Origin: Perognathus longimembris pacificus
Lineage: Eukaryota > Chordata > Mammalia > Rodentia > Heteromyidae
Length of the DNA stretch: 64,000 nt
Direction of reading: 5' to 3'
Assembly: GCF_023159225.1 (NCBI RefSeq)
Contig: NC_063177.1
Span: forward strand, 15,090,673-15,154,672
Position 1 is the stretch's first letter. Every line of letters starts with the position of its first letter. Both the position numbers and the translations under genes were made by a program. This document shows, piece by piece, positions 37,701 to 45,418 of the stretch. The notes below the pieces were generated by a model. It worked only from the letters and a program-made list of their open reading frames with translations. It searched no databases and was not told where the DNA came from.

Positions 37701-38842
37701 GAAGAGGAAGTATGTAACTAAAGAAGAATAAGTTGCTTAGAAACTAAAAGTAAATTCTTCTGAATAACTTGGGTTGTGAAAGACATTTTAGAAAGACGAG
37801 AGCCTCTCAGTATCTATGTGAAATACACTGGAAAATCTAGAGTCTTTATTTCATCTATTAGAAAATGGGAACAGGGAGAAACTAATTGGAACTGCCCTTC
37901 TGCCAGGACCAGTGATAAAGAGTGTGCACTCCTGATTAAACTGTGACAGCATTTTGTGATTGGTATCATGAGACACTCCCAGAATCACTATGGAGACTGA
38001 AACTAAAACCACTCTTCCTAGGGAGGGTTTTCCTAGGGAAAGTTGCTACAATATGGTTTGGGGGACCCTTCCCCCCCCCCCTGCTTCTGCTCCTTCTTCC
38101 CCAGGCCCCAGGAGTGTGTGGCCCCAAGCTAGCTAGGCTGGGTTTCTCTGTACAGGCCTGGCCTCAGCCCCCTTCCTTTCCCATTCTGTTCTAGCTTGAG
38201 GAAGAACCCCGCAGAGCGCATGAGCTACCTGGAGCTGATGGTGAGTGTGGGAAGAATCTACATTATTCGTGGGGCCAGCAGTGGCTGGGTGCAGCTGTCC
38301 CAGGTGAAGAAAAGTTCCTGCTCTCATTCATTCACACACACATACACACACGCACATGCACGCACACCCCTGGCCGCCTCCTCTCTCCTTCCCACACCCC
38401 AGGTCTGTGGAGGGCTACACAGGCTGGGATGGCAGGGCAGAGGCCACCAAGGCAGCATGAGGGAAGCCTTCTTGGAGAAGCATCGTTTGAACTGGTGGAA
38501 GGAAGAGTGGAGAGTGCATTTCAAGCAGTGTGGGCAGGGGCCTGGGGCATGTGAGGAAGGGGAGGTTAGTGTGGCAGACAGATGAGGTGGGGTCTTGAAC
38601 CGCTCTCTCGAAGTCCTGGAGGGCTTCATAGAGGTGGAGGGCCTAGAAGGGCATGTAGAAGTTTGCCAGGTAGGAGGAGCCCAGAGATGGGGTTGGTTGG
38701 GGAAGAGGGGTTCTTCCTCCACTCCCTCCTTGGTGACTGTGCCTCTGTCTCCTTCCAGGAGCACCCTTTCTTCACCTTGCACAAAACCAAGAAGACGGAC
38801 ATTGCTGCCTTTGTGAAGGAGATCCTGGGAGAGGATTCATAG
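14588..38842 (+). CDS. MAP2K3: MAP2K3: dual-specificity MAP kinase kinase 3 (MKK3), 12 coding exons
   Basis: MKK3 phosphorylates the Thr-Gly-Tyr activation loop of p38 MAP kinases in the stress and cytokine pathway, acting in cytoplasm and nucleus. Twelve exons join in frame into 347 codons, the usual length of the long isoform. Visible parts: a basic p38-docking (D) site at about residues 18-27 (KSKKKKDLRI); glycine loop GRGAYG at 71-76; catalytic Lys93; HRD at 188-190; DFG at 208-210; activation-loop Ser218 and Thr222 in DSVAKT, the sites phosphorylated by MAP3Ks; APE at 232-234; and a C-terminal MAP3K-docking (DVD) region ending in ILGEDS. The start ATG has A at -3 and G at +4. All introns are GT-AG. 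No frameshift or missing catalytic residue is seen, so the gene looks functional. MKK6 is the close paralogue, but the N terminus and C terminus fit MKK3. Confidence 0.97.
15605..15785 (+). mobile_element. MIR element
   Basis: MIR phrases appear in order: tctctgggcctcagtcacct, tgtcaagtgggtatcagg, then ggcacctggcacatagtagg. The copy is old. Confidence 0.7.
16620..16705 (+). mobile_element. MIR fragment
   Basis: The pattern cttacagatgaggaaatgga, gcctcacaggcac and ttgcacagctaga matches the MIR core. Confidence 0.65.
16706..18424. other. Intron 1 unique sequence
   Basis: No SINE or exon recognised apart from the Maf-type site pair. Weak MIR-like text occurs at about 18150-18300. Confidence 0.45.
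17713..17743. promoter_or_regulatory. Inverted pair of Maf/NF-E2 (AP-1-like) sites
   Basis: ggtgagtcagca at 17713-17724 and its exact reverse complement at 17732-17743 are separated by 7 bp. TGAGTCAGCA is the NF-E2/BACH/NRF2-small Maf type of half-extended MARE and also an AP-1 site. Its position, 3.1 kb into intron 1, suits an intronic enhancer. Binding is inferred only. Confidence 0.55.
18425..18600 (+). mobile_element. MIR element
   Basis: ggtttctaatcctggaaaca, cacctgggtaagtgacccac and cctctctgaccctcagtctc follow the MIR consensus order. Confidence 0.65.
18601..19346. other. Intron 1 unique sequence
   Basis: Nothing recognised: no repeat family, no motif cluster and no exon-like open frame. 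Confidence 0.45.
19361..19632 (+). mobile_element. B1-Geo composite SINE with target duplication
   Basis: A complete copy with an A-rich tail (about 19600-19635). The 14-bp duplication aaaagaattataaa lies at 19347-19360 and 19633-19646. Confidence 0.92.
19858..20069 (-). mobile_element. B1-Geo composite SINE
   Basis: A reverse copy from the ttgtggggcctgag right-half end to gtagctaggattatagg. Its B1 5' end is truncated. Confidence 0.75.
20152..20657 (-). mobile_element. Composite insertion: reverse SINE joined to an L1-3'-end-like tail, itself interrupted by a SINE
   Basis: The block lies between two copies of acagtgcagtcttt (about 20138-20151 and 20657-20671). Read on the minus strand it is an IDL-Geo copy (20467-20657), an A-rich joint, a segment ending in an AATAAA-type signal (about 20385-20466) and an A-rich end. 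A younger IDL-Geo copy interrupts it at 20171-20369. Confidence 0.7.
20171..20369 (+). mobile_element. IDL-Geo SINE with target duplication
   Basis: A young-subfamily copy with duplications of aaaaattatgtattg at 20156-20170 and 20370-20384. It is nested inside an older composite insertion. Confidence 0.9.
20672..24121. other. Intron 1 unique sequence
   Basis: No SINE and no recognisable exon. It contains a short GT run (22181-22199) and a MIR-like scrap near 22060 (agtaggtgctaagtaaatg). Open frames up to 175 codons show no known domain. Confidence 0.45.
24222..24249. repeat. (TTAA)n microsatellite
   Basis: About seven ttaa units form the expanded tail of the reverse IDL-Geo copy. Confidence 0.85.
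24250..24443 (-). mobile_element. IDL-Geo SINE nested in a B1-Geo SINE
   Basis: A full-length reverse copy with imperfect duplicated flanks (ccatgatactttt and cccatgagactctttt). Confidence 0.85.
24664..24876 (+). mobile_element. IDL-Geo type dimeric SINE, old subfamily
   Basis: A full-length copy with diverged duplicated flanks (aaagacagattttgg and aaagatggattttgg). Confidence 0.85.
24891..25023 (+). mobile_element. IDL-Geo SINE with internal deletion
   Basis: The left monomer is complete, but most of the A-box half of the right monomer is missing. It sits directly after the previous copy. Confidence 0.8.
25024..27040. other. Intron 1 unique sequence
   Basis: No repeat family or exon recognised. 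GC content is moderate and there is no obvious motif cluster. Confidence 0.45.
27041..27147 (+). mobile_element. Monomeric ID element
   Basis: A single tRNA-Ala-like unit (gtgtagctcagtggtagaca, gcatgcatgaagctctggg) with an A-rich caaaaacaaac tail, as in canonical rodent ID elements. Confidence 0.75.
27833..27899 (+). CDS. MAP2K3: MAP2K3 coding exon 2
   Basis: Completes Gly17 and encodes residues 18-38, including the basic docking site KSKKKKDLRI. It ends two bases into Thr39. Acceptor tttcag, donor gtgagt. Residue 30 is Val (gtg) where human has Met. Confidence 0.95.
28312..28360 (+). CDS. MAP2K3: MAP2K3 coding exon 3
   Basis: Encodes Thr39 (third base) to Arg55 (PPRNLDSRTFITIGDR), the linker before the kinase domain. 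Acceptor ccacag, donor gtaggt. Confidence 0.95.
28681..28725. repeat. (TG)n microsatellite in intron 3
   Basis: A TG run of about 45 bp, some 200 bp before exon 4. Confidence 0.92.
28931..29044 (+). CDS. MAP2K3: MAP2K3 coding exon 4
   Basis: Residues 56-93: the start of the kinase domain, the glycine loop (GRGAYG, 71-76) and catalytic Lys93 in MAVK as the last codon. Phase 0 on both sides. Acceptor cccaag, donor gtaaat. Confidence 0.96.
29284..29403 (+). CDS. MAP2K3: MAP2K3 coding exon 5
   Basis: Residues 94-133, covering helix C and strands 4-5 (NSQEQKRLLMDLDI, TFYGALFRE). The position equivalent to the MEK1 helix-C Glu is Asp110, which I recall as also Asp in MKK6. Acceptor ccacag, donor gtgtgg. 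Confidence 0.96.
29540..29650 (+). mobile_element. MIR fragment in intron 5
   Basis: The pattern catgcctcagtttctttgtc, tgtaaaaagagtcagtga is typical of MIR. Confidence 0.6.
29831..30065 (-). mobile_element. B1-Geo composite SINE in intron 5
   Basis: A full reverse copy from ggttgtggggcttgagctca to tgagccaccagcacccggct. Confidence 0.85.
30605..30721 (+). CDS. MAP2K3: MAP2K3 coding exon 6
   Basis: Residues 134-172, the hinge and lobe junction (GDVWICMELMDTSLDKFYRK), including the MELMD hinge and helices D/E. Acceptor ctgcag, donor gtaagt. Confidence 0.96.
30990..31192 (-). mobile_element. IDL-Geo SINE in intron 6 with target duplication
   Basis: A full reverse copy. The 16-bp duplication ctagctgataattttt lies at 30974-30989 and 31193-31208. 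Confidence 0.92.
31760..31811 (+). CDS. MAP2K3: MAP2K3 coding exon 7
   Basis: Residues 173-189 (IVRALEHLHSKLSVIHR) plus the first base of catalytic Asp190, so the HRD motif is split by intron 7. Acceptor acccag, donor gtcagt. Confidence 0.95.
31911..32127 (-). mobile_element. IDL-Geo SINE in intron 7 with target duplication
   Basis: A full reverse copy with a tttc-rich tail. The duplication ccaggctgctttct lies at 31897-31910 and 32128-32141. Confidence 0.92.
32216..32546 (-). mobile_element. B1-Geo SINE joined to an L1-3'-end-like tail
   Basis: Read on the minus strand: a B1-Geo copy (32546 to about 32316), an A/G-rich joint, a tail with aaacccctttgtatacaact (about 32240-32300) and an (AAT)n end (32216-32239). 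The order matches the composite insertions at 20.2 and 54.6 kb. Confidence 0.6.
32590..32796 (-). mobile_element. Old B1-Geo composite SINE
   Basis: A diverged reverse copy: tggcactctgccacttaaat, then cctcagatctcagcctcctg and agctaccagcacccagctt. Confidence 0.7.
33468..33595 (+). CDS. MAP2K3: MAP2K3 coding exon 8
   Basis: Completes Asp190 and encodes residues 191-232: catalytic loop VKPSN, DFG (208-210) and the activation segment with Ser218 and Thr222 (DSVAKT), ending in the Ala of APE. Acceptor gacag, donor gtgagt. Confidence 0.96.
33953..34030 (+). CDS. MAP2K3: MAP2K3 coding exon 9
   Basis: Residues 233-258 (PERINPELNQKGYNVKSDVW and on to GITM). Acceptor ttgcag. The donor is gtaccg, weak beyond the first three bases, but the junction with exon 10 gives the expected ITM-IEM. 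Confidence 0.95.
34031..36996 (+). other. MAP2K3: MAP2K3 intron 9 (3.0 kb)
   Basis: Apart from the SINE at about 35.7 kb, most of it is unrecognised unique sequence, including 34031-35690 and 35910-36996. No extra exon is recognised. Confidence 0.8.
35709..35894 (-). mobile_element. IDL-Geo SINE in intron 9
   Basis: A reverse copy with a (ttttg)n tail (about 35705-35729). The flanks aattttgagctctt (35695) and the same sequence with one extra t (35895) are the target duplication. Confidence 0.88.
36997..37136 (+). CDS. MAP2K3: MAP2K3 coding exon 10
   Basis: Residues 259-304 (IEMAILRFPYESWGTPFQQL and on) plus two bases of Cys305; the large lobe after helix F. Acceptor ctgcag, donor gtgagt. 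Confidence 0.96.
37418..37615 (+). mobile_element. IDL-Geo SINE in intron 10 with target duplication
   Basis: An old-subfamily full copy. The 13-bp duplication agaaatgaatcat lies at 37405-37417 and 37616-37628. Confidence 0.92.
38195..38240 (+). CDS. MAP2K3: MAP2K3 coding exon 11
   Basis: Completes Cys305 and encodes residues 306-320 (LRKNPAERMSYLELM), with the conserved Arg of the kinase domain end. Acceptor ttctag, donor gtgagt. Confidence 0.95.
38759..38842 (+). CDS. MAP2K3: MAP2K3 coding exon 12 and stop
   Basis: Residues 321-347 and the TAG stop at 38840-38842. It includes the C-terminal MAP3K-docking (DVD) region, ending in EILGEDS. Acceptor ttccag. Confidence 0.96.
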   Translation, partial: EHPFFTLHKTKKTDIAAFVKEILGEDS

Positions 38843-39770
38843 CGGGCCGGCCTTGGACCCCACTGGCCCTCCAACACCCAAGTCCTCTCTGCTGGGGCAG
38901 TGCTTGCCCACAGTCATAAGCTACTGGGCATTCTGGGAGGAATTGAGGGGACTGCTCCTGCCTTGGCTCTACAATCAGCCATTTGTCTCAAGTGCCAAAG
39001 AACCAGATCTTCCAGGACTCCCAGCTAGGCCCATGGTGGCCTCGTCAGTGCCTCTGCCCTGCTGCTCTAAGGACCCCAAGTCTCCACCAAGGCTTGGACT
39101 TGGAGGGGCACTCCACCCCTGCGAACTCCGCTGCCCCCATGGAGGAGGCAGCCAGCACCAGTGTGGATGAGCTACTGCCTCGGTCCAGCCTGCATGCCAC
39201 CCATGTTGTATATTTTTTTATCTCAACTGAATGGATTTTGCTCACTTTGGCCCAGGGTGGCCATACCTCTGTCCTGGCCTCGTGTGGAGGACACAGTAGG
39301 GGACGAGCCATGTGAATCCCTAAGTCTCTCAGCTACCTGGGGCCTTGACCTGGCACTGGCCTGAAGGGGCATACTCGTCTAGCTCCCACTCACCACCTCT
39401 AATAATGTTGGGCCACTTTTTTTTTTTTAATTTTAATTTATCCTCTATTGACTTTTCCTTTTGCTTTGGGGGCTGGCTGTTTTTATTTTTTTTCTTGCAT
39501 GGATTGGAGTTGATTACTTCTCCAGCCTTGAGCTTCCCGCAGGTTGAGACCTGCCCCTGTGCTCCGGCTGGAGTCTAGGGCAATGGGTCTCTCAGTGTGC
39601 CGGTAGGAGCTCACAGGGGCTGTGGGTATGCTTTGGTGGTGTTTTTAAACAGAAAAAAAGAAAATATATTTTTGTGGAAGAAAGGCCTGCCCCTCTCTGG
39701 CCTTTCCCTGGGGGCCTCAGACAGGCAACTGGTTGCTGTTTTAATTAAAAAAAAAGAAAAGAAAAGAGAT
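38843..39770 (+). other. MAP2K3: MAP2K3 3' UTR
   Basis: About 0.93 kb of SINE-free sequence follows the stop, ending in T- and A-rich tracts around a poly(A) signal. The length agrees with the roughly 1-kb 3' UTR I recall for the human gene. Confidence 0.7.
39744..39749 (+). terminator. MAP2K3: Probable MAP2K3 poly(A) signal
   Basis: ATTAAA lies about 0.9 kb after the stop, with a GT-rich stretch (ggttgtatgagactatgtg) about 25-45 bp downstream, as expected for a cleavage site. Confidence 0.6.
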
Positions 39771-40640
39771 CAAAGGTTGTATGAGACTATGTGACTGTCG
39801 CAGTGAGCCCACTCCTCTTTGGGGAGGTCCCACCGGCCCACTGGGGACCTTGTGGACAAGGCTCCCAGGGGGCTGACTGCCCAGGTGTCAGGCCCTCTGC
39901 TGGCCATAGTGAACACACAGGTTGGTTTTTGGTGGGGACTTCCTGTCCTGCCACCACCAAAGTCTGACAACAGCCATATATACGAGCCACGGGCACCCCT
40001 CTGCGTTGTCCAGGGTACTATGCGGGAACTTCATCAGCGGCTCTGTGCTGTACTGATTTGCAGATGAGAGAACACACCCAGCCAGCCAAAGTATAATGTG
40101 CCCAAAGCCACACAGCTTGTTACATGGAGAAACAGTCTCGGGGACAGGGAGTGGTGCCCCAGAGAAGTCCACCTGCCAGTGTGCAATCCGAGACCCTTGT
40201 GCGAGCTGGGTAGACACTTCCTTCAGTCCTATGCATTCCTCTCCTAAGCAGGAATGTGTCTGGCTTCAGGGGCTGTGGGATCCAGGCACTTGGTTCATGT
40301 CCCCAAGGACTTCCTGTGTCCATACACTGCCTTCTTGGGTGCATGGCAAACCTACTTGCCCCTCCTGAGTGCTTCCCAAGTCCCAGAGATAGCTCTCATT
40401 GGCTGGGAAGGGTTCCCTGCCCACCCTCTGGCCAATCACAGGAGGATGGACTATGACTGGTCAGGTGTAGATGGGACATGGAGGAGCCAGTCATCATCTC
40501 TTAAGATGTGAGGCAGAGCCACAGCATTCCTAGAAGTGAGAACAGGCACCCAGGGGGTCTGTCCTCAGCCCTTGGTGCCTACTAACCCTTCCTTGGACTG
40601 CTTGTGTCACAGATTCAGGGAGCTTTGCTCTCCTTCACTC
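39771..40640. other. Intergenic sequence downstream of MAP2K3
   Basis: No exon recognised. A MIR fragment is visible at about 40050-40130 (gatttgcagatgagagaaca, gcccaaagccacacagcttg). Confidence 0.5.
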
Positions 40641-40760
40641 AGAGCCCAGGCCCCTTGAGTTCTCTGGGTCCTCTGCCTGGAACCCCTCCCATCCTTTCCT
40701 TCTCACCTGTTCAGGTCTCCCGTGCCACCTTCTGGAGAGTCCTCCCAAGCCCACCCTGAT
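40640..40760 (+). mobile_element. LINE-2 fragment
   Basis: ctctgcctggaacccctccc, ttctcacctgttcaggtctc follows the L2 pattern. Confidence 0.5.
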
Positions 40761-40879
40761 GTTTATAAAGGTGGCTCACTTGGTTTAATTGCGCCAGTGA
40801 CCACTGTAACTGGGCAGATTCGACCTGCCACCCTATCCCCCGCCAACCTGGAGCAGGAGCTCAGTCAAGCTTTGCCCAG

Positions 40880-41060
40880 CAAATAACGAATGCACTAGCG
40901 AGGGATCGAGTCCCGCCGTCCGCGCGCGGGAATGTGCGCATGCGCGTCCTTCCCGCGGCGCCGGCCCGGGCCCGGGCGCGGCCGCCTCGCCCGTGGCCGC
41001 CAGGGGGCAGCAGAGCCCGGGCTTTGTCCCGGAGTTCAGGAGTCCCTCCCGGCCGGGTGA
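40880..41060. promoter_or_regulatory. Small GC-rich island with NRF1 and CTCF motifs
   Basis: About 180 bp of CpG-dense sequence stands alone in AT-richer DNA 2 kb after MAP2K3. It holds a perfect NRF1 site (tgcgcatgcgcg, 40935-40946) and a perfect CTCF core. It could be a promoter of a non-coding transcript, an alternative 5' exon of the next gene, or an insulator. Confidence 0.6.
40994..41013 (+). promoter_or_regulatory. CTCF motif
   Basis: tggccgccagggggcagcag fits the CTCF core CCRSYAGRKGGCRS at every position, in forward orientation, 2.2 kb after the MAP2K3 stop. Confidence 0.65.
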
Positions 41061-41583
41061 CAGCGTGTGGGTATAGCACACTGGGTGTGCCGCCCTCCAC
41101 AGTGGGCAAGGCACTGCTGCTTCCAGAGAAAGCACTGGACATAATGTACCAAACACCGTGGCAAAGTTAATCGTTTGCAAACTTCCCGGAAGGGCTACCA
41201 AGCACTTCATCAAAAATTTACACTTTGCCAAGTCCTGCCTGGAGTAGATAGCACTTTACAGTTTTTGCAGAGTCCTCTAGGCAGTACTACAAACCCCAGG
41301 CTTTTTGCATTCCATTACCATTTAATGCCACCCTTCAGCGTTCACAAAGGGCATTCTGTAGTCAACTATGCGGACGGTGTTGACCTTTCCAAGGCCGAGA
41401 CCCAGACCTGGAGCAGCTCCTGCAAGCTGCAGACATTTCACACAGGTACCTCCCCGGCTCCTTAGGAGCTTCTGGCCTCACCCTTGTGGCCAGGTCGGGA
41501 TTTCCCAGCAGGCCAGAAGGTTGGGGCAGGTAGCTCCTGGATGAATGTGGCCCTTTGGATGGGCACAGATGGCAGAGGCACAT

Positions 41584-41616
41584 GTATCTCTTAAGAGTAT
41601 CTCTTAAGAGATACTC
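41584..41616. repeat. Tandem repeat with a perfect 22-bp palindrome
   Basis: gtatctcttaaga occurs twice in tandem (41584 and 41597). The segment 41595-41616 is a perfect palindrome with half-site gagtatctctt. Confidence 0.85.
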
Positions 41617-41751
41617 AGGCAGCATTAATATCAGAGCAGACAGGCCTGCTTGGGAGCACCAGCCTGCCTCTAAGGGAGGCTTGGCCAATTCTGTGCTGGA
41701 GGCCGAGGCAGGCAGCCTCTTTGTAGGTCTTTCCTGTCCCAAAGTCATACT

Positions 41752-41942
41752 GTAGGCTGACTTATGCCTACATGCAGGCTATTCAGGAAGCTGGGCAAGA
41801 AAGTCTGAGAGATTTTTTTTTTTGTCTTCAATTAACTAGCAAAATGCTGGAAGAGGAACTGTGACTCAAATGGTAGAGTGCTATCCTTGAGTGAAAAAGC
41901 CAAGCAAGAACATGAGGCCCTGAGTTCAAGCACACACACCCT
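41752..41942 (+). mobile_element. Old B1-Geo composite SINE
   Basis: Decayed left half, T-rich interruption and a Geo-type right half (ggaactgtgactcaaatggt) ending in gagttcaagcacacac. Confidence 0.65.
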
Positions 41943-41969
41943 GTGTCCAAATGTTCTGCCATGGTTACT

Positions 41970-42085
41970 GTCTTAATGTGCCACAGGGCCTTTATACTAG
42001 CTGTCGCTTCCCAGAACACTCTCCCTGGAATTGTACTGCTTAGTAGACCACCTCCTCAGAGAGGCCTCCATGACTGCCTTACGCT
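41970..42085 (+). mobile_element. LINE-2 fragment
   Basis: cttcccagaacactctccct and cctcctcagagaggcctcca follow the L2 consensus pattern. Confidence 0.6.
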
Positions 42086-43390
42086 TGTCCTCTTTTCTTC
42101 ATTTGTTTATTTACATTTGTGTCAGTCCTCTGCCTATAGGCTAGTCTGGGAGGCTCTGTCCTGCTCAGAACCTGGCCCAGCGAGGCGGGGGTGGGGGTGG
42201 GGGCTGATAATGGCACAGGAAACAGGACACACACCTGAGGCCGAACTCAGGAAGCTGGCAACCAAGCTGGCAACACTGGCGATCGAGGCCTCAGAGCCTG
42301 GCAGGGATGTGTTAAGGTTTGGGCTGGGCAGAGCTGTGGTACTGTGTATTTCCAGTGGGCTCACAGGAGCTAGCCACCCATGGCTCACTCTGAGGCTCTG
42401 CCTTTCAGAGGATGGAGCCTCTGGGGGCGGGGGTCTGCAGGCATGGAGCTGCCTCTGCTCCTGAAGCTGGGCCCTTGCTCCCCTGGCAGCCCCTGAACCT
42501 GATTAAAACTGTCTCCCCTCCACCAGTAAAGCTATTAGACATTGGTCAAGATGCATTGTATTCACAAATTGCTTTGTTAAATGGAAACACTTTTGTACAA
42601 CTACTTAAAGATAATAATAGTAATAAAGGCTGCTAGGGCAATTGATCTGGGGGAGGGGCCATTCCATGGCTCCCTTTCAGGCCATTTTTCAGACTTCCTC
42701 CTGGGTGGGGAAGTGGCTGGGGGGCAGAGTCTCCCAACAGGGGGGTGGGGCTTTCTGCTCAAGCTGTCTGCACACCCTCCCTAGCAGCACTGCCTTGAGG
42801 CCTTGCAGCATCCTCTTGCATCCCACCCGCAATGGGGACCTCATTCCCACACTGGCGCGCTGCATGGGGCTGAGATCATCTCTGAGCTTTCTGTTCTGCA
42901 CTCGGAGTCTGTACTCTCAGTGCTTACCCCTGAGCCTCTGATCTCTTTGGAAGAGGTGGGGGTGTCTGTGCATGTCCTGCATTGTAGTCACTAGCTGGTG
43001 TCTTGACGTAGGGGCAGCTGAATTACCTGTGGCTTACAAAGGTGTTCTGGCAAGGCCTCAGGCTTGGGTGGGGTGGGATGGGGGAGGAGAATCACTCACA
43101 TCCCAGAACCTAGGTGTCCAGTTCCCAAGCTCTCTGAGGCTCCCACATGCCCACCTTACCCAGGGAAAAGAAGGTCCAGTGTGAACTGGTACAGCAGGGT
43201 GTTGTGTGGGTTGTTCTCGGAACCTCTACAATGTAACAGGAAGCCCTGGAGCCCTGGAGCCACAGTGGGACTGAGAGACCCAGCTTGCCCTCTGCAAGCT
43301 CAGCCAGGGCAGCAGACATGGTGGAGACTGGAGTCCCAGGCCCCGGAACCTAGCACTTCCCACCTGTCCCATCACTCCCTGGGGGCGCCC
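42086..43390. other. Intergenic unique sequence
   Basis: No exon recognised. It contains a 3'-UTR-like block ending in AATAAA at 42622-42627 (described separately) and a G-rich run near 42185-42210. Confidence 0.45.
42480..42645 (+). other. AT-rich 3'-end-like block with a poly(A) signal
   Basis: SINE-free, AT-rich sequence ends in AATAAA (42622-42627), preceded by several TTAAA/ATAAT tracts, like the last part of a 3' UTR. No coding frame leads into it. It might end a non-coding transcript or simply be conserved non-coding DNA. Confidence 0.3.
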
Positions 43391-43490
43391 AGCCAATTAC
43401 ATCAAAATTAATTACATCACTAAAACTAATTAGACCTCCCTATGATTAAGTAGTTCAATTAGATTGGTTCATTGAATTATTTAAATTTGA
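43391..43490. promoter_or_regulatory. Cluster of homeodomain-type ATTA cores
   Basis: Seven ATTA cores on the + strand lie within 84 bp (43396, 43407, 43411, 43429, 43445, 43458, 43476), including attaatta and ctaattag. There is no repeat signature. This layout is typical of developmental enhancers bound by homeodomain proteins; function is inferred. Confidence 0.45.
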
Positions 43491-44621
43491 GTTTCAAAGC
43501 TCCCATGGTGGTAGGGGATTGGGTGGCACTGAAGGGGTTAAAGGATTGGAGGTCAGAGGGCAGTGGGTCCTTTAGGCCTAAGAGGAGACTAGACTTGATT
43601 TTGAAGGTGCCAGAGAAGTCTCCCAGGGCTTTTGAGCAGGGGACAGATGTAGGCTGATTTACAGAAAGGAAAACCAAAGCAATAAAGTCACTCTGCTACC
43701 ATGTTCCTGTCCCTGCCCCGTGGACAACTTTCTGCCTTCAGAGTTGTTCCCATGCCCTCTCATGACATGCCTGTCCCCTCGAGTCCCAACTGTCATCCCA
43801 GCTATGGGACACCTCCCTGAGCCCTGGCTTCCTCCAAAAGCTGGGATTCCTAATGCTGGCCCTGCAGGAACGTGGTTGATCTCAACCACACCCTGAAAAA
43901 TTTGAAGGTAAGTTGAAGGCAGCCATATATTTGATGCTAAGTTCATTTGCCTGTCTCTCTAGCCCAGGTCCTCCCCTATCCATCTTGGGCCAGACCTTAG
44001 TTTGCTGTCCTGCGCTGGGGCCTACTATATCCTCAGGGCAAATGCTAGCATGGGTCCAGGGCAACTGAGTCACAAGTCTCCTGGTGTCTGCCAATGACCA
44101 TGAGAGGAAGAGGGTGAAATCGGGGACCTAGGCATGGCTGAGACATGATGGGGGAGGGGGGTGGATGCATATCTTGTTGGCCACAGTGGGTAGAAATCAC
44201 AAAGGAAAGAGATTTCAATGAATCCAGACTCCCCTATAGGTGAAGCCTCACTGGGACCTTACCTGGAGCCCCCAAAGGCCTCATTCCTGGACCCCAGTCC
44301 TAGTCTATACTGCAAGCATTACATCTCGGCCCAGCCTCAGAGGACCTGACACCTTGGCTTATAATAAGATAGACTCTGGGGTATAGTTCATACTCCTGGG
44401 CTCCCAGGATTAGGCTCTGGCTATAATTTGGCTTCTTCTCATTCTGTTGCCCTGTCTCCTTACTGGATTTTGTTGGAGGAAGGTTCTTAATGAAGCTCTT
44501 GCTCTTGAATGCTGTCCCAGGCTCTGCTTCTGGAAGGAGCTGGTATGAAATAAACTGCCCCCCCAAGGCACCCTGCATCTATTCTAATAGTAGTTAGGAT
44601 TCTAGGCTTGACAGCTTATAA
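43491..44621. other. Intergenic unique sequence
   Basis: No repeat or exon recognised. Confidence 0.45.
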
Positions 44622-44935
44622 AAACAGACCAAGTGCAATGGCTCATGGCTGTAATTCCAGCTACTCAGGAGGCGGAAATGTAGGAGCATCTCTGTCTGAG
44701 GCCAGCTGGGCAAGAAGTTTGTAAACCTCCATCCCAACCAATAAAAGCTGAGTGAGGTGGTGAGCACTTGTGATTCTAGCTGTGTGGATCACTGTCTGAG
44801 ACCAGCCCTAGACAAAAATGTAAGACCTTATCTAAAAAAGCAAAGCAAAAAGGGTTGCTAGGCTCAAATAGCCTAGCAAGTGCAAAGCCCCGAGTTCAGA
44901 TCCCAGTTCACAAACAAAACAAAACAAAAAAACCC
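44622..44935 (+). mobile_element. Dimeric B1/7SL-like SINE
   Basis: Two B1-like units (caatggctcatggctgtaat at 44636; gaggtggtgagcacttgtga at 44754) are followed by an ID-like scrap and a caaaacaaaac tail. Confidence 0.65.
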
Positions 44936-45418
44936 AAAACCAACCTTCACATTAATCATGGTTTAAACATGACAGACAATTATTATTTTCCAGCTGTCAG
45001 AAGGTCAGTGGTTTGGAGCAAAATGACAATTTTTCAGTGCTGCTTCCTAGGCCCTGCCCATCAGCTGACCTGATACCCTACAGTGATTGCTGTCCTCATC
45101 TATATGATCCCAGGTGGTCCCAAGACAAAGCCCACATTCCGGGCAGCAGGATGGGAGAGGTGAAGTGGTAGCTTTCCCTTGTCTTCAAAGAAGACACATA
45201 CCAAGAAGTGAGGGTCAGCATACTGGTCACACCCTATTGGTCACTGTTTGGTCATGTGGTCACTGTGGCTGCAAAGGAGGCTGGGAAATGTAGTCTTTTT
45301 TATAGCAGTCTGTGCTAGGAGAGTTCTATCCCACTACAGGAAAGAAGAACAAGAGAACTCTATCCATTCCTACCACAGCTAGCAAGAATGAATGTTACTT
45401 TAAAGGGGAACAAGATGC

